A stretch of 64,000 nt of DNA, from assembly GCF_019972295.1 (NCBI RefSeq), contig NZ_BLJA01000001.1, positions 3,798,093-3,862,092 of the forward strand. Reading direction: 5' to 3'. Position numbers and translations under genes: made by a program. The notes beneath the pieces are model-generated. The model had not been told where the DNA came from, made no database searches, and saw nothing but the letters and a program-made list of their open reading frames with translations. Positions 59,214-64,000 of this stretch are shown here, in pieces. The DNA comes from Geobacter sp. AOG2. Its GTDB lineage: Bacteria > Desulfobacterota > Desulfuromonadia > Geobacterales > Pseudopelobacteraceae. Position 1 is the stretch's first letter. Each line of letters opens with the position of its first letter.

Positions 59214-60720
59214 TGCGCTGGAAAAGCTGAAAGGGCTTCTGGGCTATGCCACCCCCGAGGAGCGGGCCGAGCTGGCGGCCATCGCCAGGCGGCTCACCCC
59301 GGCCTGGGTGCCTTTGTTCCAGGGGCCGCAACAGGCGGCCTACGATTCGGCGGCGGACGTGCTCTTCTACGGCGGGGCGGCCGGCGGGGGCAAGACCGAC
59401 CTGGTGATCGGCGCGGCCCTGACCCGGCACCGGCGCTCCATCATCTTCCGCCGGGTCGGCACCGAGTTGCAGGCCATCATCGACCGCATGGGCGAGATCC
59501 TGGGCACGGCCGACGGCTTCAACGCCCAGCGCAACGTGTGGCGGCTGCCGGGCCGCCAGGTGGAGTTCGGGGCCGTACCGGTGCCGGGGGACGAGAAGAA
59601 ATACCAGGGCCGCCCCCACGACCTCAAGGTCTTCGACGAGATCACCTCCTTCCCCGAGGCCCAGTTCCGCTTCCTCATCACCTGGCTGCGCACCACGAGC
59701 AGGGGGCAGCGCTGCCGGGTCATCTGCACCGGCAACCCGCCCGTGGACAGCCAGGGGGAGTGGGTGGTGCGCTACTGGGCGCCCTGGCTGGACAAGGACC
59801 ATCCCAACCCGGCCGCGCCGGGGGAGCTGCGCTGGTTCGCCGTGCAGGAGGGCAAGGACGTGGAGCTGGAGAGCGGCGAGCCGTTCCTCCACCGGGGGCG
59901 GCGGATCACGCCCCAATCCCGCACCTTTATCCCATCAAAGGTGCAGGACAACCCCTTCCTCATGGAGACCGGCTACGAGGCCACCCTCCAGGCGCTGCCC
60001 GAACCGCTCCGCTCCCGGATGCTGGAGGGGGATTTCAGCGCGGGCCGGGACGAGAACCCCTTCCAGGTGATCCCCAACGCCTGGGTGGCGGCGGCCCAGG
60101 CCCGGTGGAGCGAGCAGGGCCGCCAAGGCCCCATGGACGCCGTGGGGCAGGACGTGGCGCGGGGCGGAAGGGCCGAGACGGTCGTCGCCCGCCGTCACGG
60201 GGCATGGTACGACACGCTCCTCTGCTATCCCGGCAGCGCCACCCCGGACGGCCCCAGCGCCGCCGCCGTGGCCATGTCCGCCGCGCGGGACGGCGCACCC
60301 ATCCACGTGGACGTCATCGGCTGCGGCACCAGCCCCTACGATCACCTGAACCAGGCCGGGGTGCACGTGGTGGCGATCAACGGCGCGGCGGCCAGCTACG
60401 GCGCGGACAAAAGCGGCAAGCTCCGCTTCCACAACCTGCGGGCCGAATTGTGGTGGAAGATGCGCGAAGCCCTGGACCCCGCCGCCGTGCCCCCCGTGGC
60501 CCTGCCGCCGGGCCAGGCCGTCCGCGCCGACCTGTGCGCTCCCACCTGGACCCTGCGCGCGGGCAAGATCCTCATCGAATCCAAGGAAGACCTCATGGCC
60601 CGCATCGGCCGCTCCCCGGACAAGGGGGACGCCCTGGTGTACGCCTCGGTGGAAACCCCCAAGCGCGCGGCGCTGGGCGGAAGGGCGGGGCATGTGGTGG
60701 AATACGACCCGTGGAAATAA
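59203..60720 (+). CDS. Phage terminase large subunit
   Basis: The 505-residue protein has an ATPase domain with FYGGAAGGGKTDLVIG (Walker A), LKVFDEITSF (Walker B) and ICTGNPP (coupling motif). The C-terminal nuclease domain has DAVGQDVARGGRAETVV with the conserved acidic residue, and YGADKSGKLRF. It translocates and cuts phage DNA during packaging. No portal, protease or capsid gene follows; only a 138-nt element and an HTH gene do. Full length and without obvious frameshift. Confidence 0.92.
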   Translation: MSHDALEKLKGLLGYATPEERAELAAIARRLTPAWVPLFQGPQQAAYDSAADVLFYGGAAGGGKTDLVIGAALTRHRRSIIFRRVGTELQAIIDRMGEILGTADGFNAQRNVWRLPGRQVEFGAVPVPGDEKKYQGRPHDLKVFDEITSFPEAQFRFLITWLRTTSRGQRCRVICTGNPPVDSQGEWVVRYWAPWLDKDHPNPAAPGELRWFAVQEGKDVELESGEPFLHRGRRITPQSRTFIPSKVQDNPFLMETGYEATLQALPEPLRSRMLEGDFSAGRDENPFQVIPNAWVAAAQARWSEQGRQGPMDAVGQDVARGGRAETVVARRHGAWYDTLLCYPGSATPDGPSAAAVAMSAARDGAPIHVDVIGCGTSPYDHLNQAGVHVVAINGAAASYGADKSGKLRFHNLRAELWWKMREALDPAAVPPVALPPGQAVRADLCAPTWTLRAGKILIESKEDLMARIGRSPDKGDALVYASVETPKRAALGGRAGHVVEYDPWK

Positions 60721-60754
60721 CCAAAATACCAAGGAACGGAAAAATCTTAAACCC

Positions 60755-60891
60755 GCCACAGAGACACAGAGACACAGAGAAAGGCACAAGAAAATGCACA
60801 AGACTTTTTCGGGGTAAAACCAGCAGCGGGATTCGATATTTTTATTTGCCTTGTTTCTGGTTTCCTCTGTGTCTCTGTGTCTCCGTGGCAG
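60755..60891. mobile_element. 137-nt element with CTCTGTGTCTCTGTGGC terminal inverted repeats
   Basis: GCCACAGAGACACAGAGACA at the left is matched by CTCTGTGTCTCTGTGTCTCC-type sequence at the right (60865-60891). A further single arm CCGTGTCTCTGTGGCAG follows at 60912-60928. It stands 35 nt after the terminase stop, where a portal gene would be expected. Confidence 0.75.
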
Positions 60892-60955
60892 GTGGTAATC
60901 TTTAATGTTATCCGTGTCTCTGTGGCAGGTTTTGACTTTGAATGGAGGTTGAGCG

Positions 60956-61177
60956 ATGAATATCGACGAGAGCATGGATACGTGGCGCAGGCGGCGGTGG
61001 GTGAGCGCCCAGGAGTTGGCCCAGGCCATGGAGGTGACCACCCGCACGGTGCGCAACTGGTGGTACTCGCGCAAGACCCCGCTCAAGGCGTGGATGGCCT
61101 ATGGGGATACGCGATTTATCCGCTTCACCGCGGCCTCGGCCATCGAGTTCGTGCAGGGCGGGTTCGAGGAGCCGTAG
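60956..61177 (+). CDS. Helix-turn-helix protein (MerR-like/excisionase-type)
   Basis: The 73-residue protein has RRRWVSAQELAQAMEVTTRT, then VRNWWYSRKTPLKAWMAYGD, a helix-turn-helix plus wing like small phage DNA-binding proteins. TGGAGGTTGAGCG precedes the ATG. It is the last gene of the prophage remnant on the plus strand. Confidence 0.7.
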   Translation: MNIDESMDTWRRRRWVSAQELAQAMEVTTRTVRNWWYSRKTPLKAWMAYGDTRFIRFTAASAIEFVQGGFEEP

Positions 61178-61208
61178 GGGAGGGCGGGCCGTGACGACGC
61201 AAGTGAAA

Positions 61209-61231
61209 GCCCCCGGAGGTGATCCGGGGGC
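61209..61231 (+). terminator. GC-rich hairpin after the HTH gene
   Basis: GCCCCCGGA (61209-61217) pairs with TCCGGGGGC (61223-61231). There is only a weak T-run (CTCTGTTGG), so termination may be partial. Confidence 0.6.
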
Positions 61232-61384
61232 CTCTGTTGGATATTTGGAGGACACAAGATAATGAATTGTTTCCCGCCATTCGCTCATTCGGTCCATAAT
61301 TTGCGCATAACTCTATCGCAATCGGCGCGTTTTGGGTACACTGCCGGAATCGACTCATTATATCTCACCAGGAGAGCGCGCCGC

Positions 61385-61879
61385 ATGATCACCATAGCAC
61401 CGTTCGAACAGGCAGATTGGCCATTGGTCTGGGACATCATCGCGCCCGTATTCCGCGCGGGCGAAACCTATTCGTATGCACCGGATATAACGGAGGCCGA
61501 GGCCCGCAGGCTGTGGGTCGAGGTCCCGGCCGCAACCTATGTGGCCAAGGACGAGGACGGCGCCGTGCTCGGCACGTACTTCCTCAAGCCGAATCAGCCG
61601 GGGTTGGGGTCGCATGTGTGCAACTGCGGGTATATTGTCGGCGATAACGCCCGGGGCAAGGGGGTGGCGACGCTCATGTGCGAGCATTCCCAGCAGGAGG
61701 GCACGCGGTTGGGATTCCGCGCGATGCAGTTCAATTTCGTGGTCTCCACCAATGAGGGCGCCGTGCGTCTCTGGCAGAAGCTGGGCTTCGCCATAGTGGG
61801 TACCATCCCCGGCGCGTTCCGCCACGCGAAGCTCGGCTTTGTGGATGCGTTCGTCATGTACAAGCTGCTGGAAGCATGA
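61385..61879 (+). CDS. GNAT family N-acetyltransferase
   Basis: The 164-residue protein has the GNAT motif A region CGYIVGDNARGKGVATLMCE (acetyl-CoA binding, R-G-K-G). AMQFNFVVSTNEGAVRLWQKLGF is the motif-B-like region with the NxxAxxLYxKxGF pattern. The substrate may be an amino group of an antibiotic, amino acid or protein. ATG 61385. Confidence 0.92.
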   Translation: MITIAPFEQADWPLVWDIIAPVFRAGETYSYAPDITEAEARRLWVEVPAATYVAKDEDGAVLGTYFLKPNQPGLGSHVCNCGYIVGDNARGKGVATLMCEHSQQEGTRLGFRAMQFNFVVSTNEGAVRLWQKLGFAIVGTIPGAFRHAKLGFVDAFVMYKLLEA

Positions 61880-62162
61880 CAGCCGGAAACTCGCATCGAA
61901 AGAAACCGGGGGGCCGGGGAGCGATAAGGAGATGTCCCCTTATTGCTTTCCGGTCAAAAGCAGGATGAGAAGGAGTAGAATCGGTTTTCCGAGCAATTTC
62001 ATAGTAACTCCATTTCTTCCGGTAAGTATGGGAATACGGGCATGAAGAGCAGACGGTAAATTGGTGCCCATTTCTGTTGTTCATCTTTTGCCCAACGGTG
62101 AGCCCGGCTGCACCGTCCGGCTTCTCGGGGCGGCGCATGGCCGGCCGGTTGAACGTCCGATT

Positions 62163-62687
62163 TTAGTGCACAATTTCCACTGTAGACCCATCTGGAACCA
62201 CGCGCCAAATCTCCTCGATTTCAGGGTCTGTCACGGCGATGCAGCCGAGTGTCCAGTCTCTTTTCGTATGAAGTTTGCCGATGAAGCCAATGCCATTCGG
62301 CAACCCATGAATCATGATGTCGCCGCCCGGAGAAACTCCTCGTGCTCTTGCCTGCGCGGTATCTTCAGCGTTTGGATAGGAGACGTGTAGCGCCCGATGA
62401 TATTTGCTGTTGAGCTTTCTTCTGTCGATTGAATAAATTCCTTCCGGGGTTCGTCCATCGCCTTCTTCTGTTTTCTTTCCAACAGGCTCTTTGCCTAGCG
62501 ATACTTCATAGGTTTTCAGCGGAATATTCTTGTTCAACAATGTCAGGCGACGCTTGCTCTTTTCGATTAGAATCTTGTCTGCCGTCGCATTTGCTGGTAA
62601 GGGGTTCTCAAGCCGTCCGGCCTTGAAGGAAAGGGCGGCAATGCCCACCGACACGATAATTAATGCGATGATGATCAGCTTTTTCAT
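62163..62687 (-). CDS. L,D-transpeptidase (YkuD) family protein
   Basis: The 174-residue protein has a single N-terminal hydrophobic segment, then KILIEKSKRRLTLL and the YkuD signature: IMIHGLPNG with the His, then DWTLGCIAVTDPEI with the catalytic Cys. It crosslinks peptidoglycan or attaches proteins in the periplasm. AAAGAAAAAATG start. AT-richer than average. Confidence 0.92.
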   Translation of the reverse strand: MKKLIIIALIIVSVGIAALSFKAGRLENPLPANATADKILIEKSKRRLTLLNKNIPLKTYEVSLGKEPVGKKTEEGDGRTPEGIYSIDRRKLNSKYHRALHVSYPNAEDTAQARARGVSPGGDIMIHGLPNGIGFIGKLHTKRDWTLGCIAVTDPEIEEIWRVVPDGSTVEIVH

Positions 62688-62806
62688 TTTTTCTTTCGTT
62701 CAACGGCTGGCCGGTGAGCGGGTTCACCGCTCCACTGGCCTTGTTGGCAATTCCTGTCTCGCAAAATGTTTAAGGTCAATCCTGCCTGCGCCTGCCCGTA
62801 CGTCTA

Positions 62807-63097
62807 TTAAAAATACTCGCTTTTGTCTACGCTTCTTGTTTCTAAAGATTGCGAAAATGCAAAATATCTGGCCTTGCCAGACCACAGGAAAAATAAAAAC
62901 ACGCGAGAACATTCAATTCTGACAATTATCTCGCCTTGGTTGGTACTCTGTTCGCCATCAACTTCTAAATAGTAATTTTTACGCCCCTTGCGTATTGAAT
63001 AACACTGAGTGTTATTTAACAGACTCAGAATTTCCTCATATGTTCTGTCTCGCCAAGTCTCTTCCTCTTGTGCAAGAATTTTATCTATTTCGGTCAT
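62807..63097 (-). CDS. Orphan AT-rich protein, unknown function
   Basis: The 96-residue protein starts MTEIDKILAQEEETWRDRTY (TTG at 63109 would add four residues). NYYLEVDGEQSTNQGEIIVR looks like a beta-rich core. No signal peptide, no motif recognised. Its location between a transpeptidase gene and a defence-type nuclease and its base composition suggest an accessory gene, possibly an immunity or antitoxin-like protein; this is a guess. Confidence 0.5.
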   Translation of the reverse strand: MTEIDKILAQEEETWRDRTYEEILSLLNNTQCYSIRKGRKNYYLEVDGEQSTNQGEIIVRIECSRVFLFFLWSGKARYFAFSQSLETRSVDKSEYF

Positions 63098-63312
63098 AGT
63101 GAAACTCAATTCGCCAACGTGTCGCGGCGTGACCTACGCGGCGAGGAGCCGCGTCAGTGTCTGCGCCGCTGTTGGGCGTCATGCCACTTCGAGTGTGGCA
63201 AGAATTTGGTCGATAACAGAATCTTCTTGCCCGCGGTGCTCAAGGCCGGTTGTGTAGGTTACGAGCACGACCGTATTCTCATTACGCAGCCACCACTCTC
63301 GAAGACAGAAAA

Positions 63313-63381
63313 GGGGACAGGCTACTTATTGGCTCTCTGCTACTCATTTGGTGCCTGTTCCCAATTAAGTATACTGTCCCC
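63313..63381. mobile_element. Decayed MITE of the GGGGACAGGCTACTTATT family
   Basis: GGGGACAGGCTACTTATT at 63313-63330 and the facing ACTGTCCCC at 63373-63381 mark the ends; the right arm is degenerate (AATTAAGTATACTGTCCCC). The RAYT start codons are gone. It lies just downstream (3') of the nuclease gene. Confidence 0.7.
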
Positions 63382-63400
63382 GGAATTCTCCTCTGACGCC

Positions 63401-64000
63401 TTATAGTACCCCAATCTTTGCCTCAAGTGGCACCAGAAAAAGCTGCGTAAAATCAGCTTGCATAGGTGTGACCGAGTCCAAGAGTGAAACTATTTTTTCT
63501 GCCAACACTGCCTTTGAATGCGAGATGCCGTTGCGGGAAATAATATCTCCTGTAATTTGTATCTCTGGACCAATGCCAAAAATCTTGTCGACGATGGAGG
63601 GAGGATAGTAATACTCGATGCCATTTTTAGGCCACTTAACAATGTGGTTAGAAGTTAGTCCCATTGTGATCAACTGCTCCGGCAAACCAGCGGTATGGGT
63701 CGAGTCAAGGATCACAAAGATTCTGTCTCTATATGGACTTTTCTGTAAATCAGAAAAGAGCCCTTTCGCAATACTCAATATTTCTTTAATTCTGCTGTCG
63801 GAGTGTGCAGGTACAACACTTATTAAGTATCCTGGATAACGAAGAGCGAGCACACGATCAATGAAGCTATGATCAGATTTACCTTCAACCAATATTATTG
63901 CAGAAGGCAAGTAAAGAGTTTCGAAGCGATTACCTAGTAAAAAGAAATGGATGTCATTAAAATCAGTTTGTGTCTCAACTTTTCTAACAGATATTTCGTC
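63401..64000 (-). CDS. OLD/AAA-type nuclease, TOPRIM domain end (partial)
   Basis: Reading is open from the right window edge without a stop, so the start is outside. The visible 199 residues begin with FNDIHFFLLGNRFETLYLP, then the TOPRIM signature AIILVEGKSDHSFIDRV (catalytic Glu/Asp region). FVILDSTHTAGL contains the DxD-like position as DS, where the second Asp is not Asp. This is the C-terminal part of the OLD family of ATP-dependent endonucleases, many of which act in phage defence (for example as GajA-like proteins). The ATPase part is beyond the window. Confidence 0.7.
   Translation of the reverse strand, partial: DEISVRKVETQTDFNDIHFFLLGNRFETLYLPSAIILVEGKSDHSFIDRVLALRYPGYLISVVPAHSDSRIKEILSIAKGLFSDLQKSPYRDRIFVILDSTHTAGLPEQLITMGLTSNHIVKWPKNGIEYYYPPSIVDKIFGIGPEIQITGDIISRNGISHSKAVLAEKIVSLLDSVTPMQADFTQLFLVPLEAKIGVL

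Overview
The window looks like a chromosome segment of a GC-rich member of the Desulfuromonadia, most like the Geobacter group. This rests on gene content only: two bacteriohemerythrins, PilZ and HD-GYP c-di-GMP proteins, very large PAS histidine kinases, a nif-type ferredoxin III and a nitrogenase-associated ArsC-like protein (so probably a diazotroph), glycine-zipper lipoproteins, and a GEMM-type riboswitch candidate. I see no rRNA or tRNA genes, no CRISPR array and no intact transposase.

Layout. 1-10.4 kb: end of a molybdopterin oxidoreductase, a SET-domain protein, a diiron MBL protein, an AT-rich membrane protein of foreign character, a lipoprotein with a decayed LytM domain, FdxB, an AraC/LysE pair, NhaA with a folded leader, and an HD-GYP protein. 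10.4-20.4 kb: two PAS kinases around a secreted kelch/dockerin-like metalloprotease and a DUF4124-glutaredoxin protein. 21-35.3 kb: mostly short operons for redox and envelope functions (two TlpA-like proteins, hemerythrins, periplasmic nitroreductase, outer-membrane barrel, quinone oxidoreductase, PilZ, ParA-like, SDR, glycine-zipper lipoprotein). 35.3-40.7 kb: a 1774-residue CheB-CheR-PAS-kinase-receiver fusion. 41-50.5 kb: an ELWxTDGT-repeat lipoprotein, a MarR regulator with matching palindromes, an aldo/keto reductase, PAP2, an ArsC-like/M41-like operon and two more glycine-zipper proteins.

50.6-64 kb is accessory DNA. It holds a low-GC block with a riboswitch candidate, two tiny MITEs carrying the first codons of a RAYT transposase, and a GmrSD-like DUF262/DUF1524 nuclease. 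It continues with a cryptic prophage remnant (two XRE repressors, a divergent small regulator, terminase small and large subunits, but no portal or capsid genes) framed by about 138-nt terminal-inverted-repeat elements. It ends in an OLD/TOPRIM-type nuclease gene that runs off the window.

Four non-coding families stand out. (1) Three diverged copies of a composite element of about 160 nt (TCAAAAWGATACAAA, terminator hairpin, then TGTTAA-N5-TTAACA palindromes, 29 nt apart when doubled); two lie directly upstream of AT-rich orphan genes, the third upstream of the riboswitch. (2) Six or more clusters of a 9-nt periodic repeat (GGACNNATR), usually as facing inverted arms. (3) MITEs ending in GGGGACAGGCTACTTATT. 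(4) Elements ending in a CTCTGTGTCTCTGTGGCAG-like sequence. All functional assignments come from reading the translations and sequence by eye; no database search was run.
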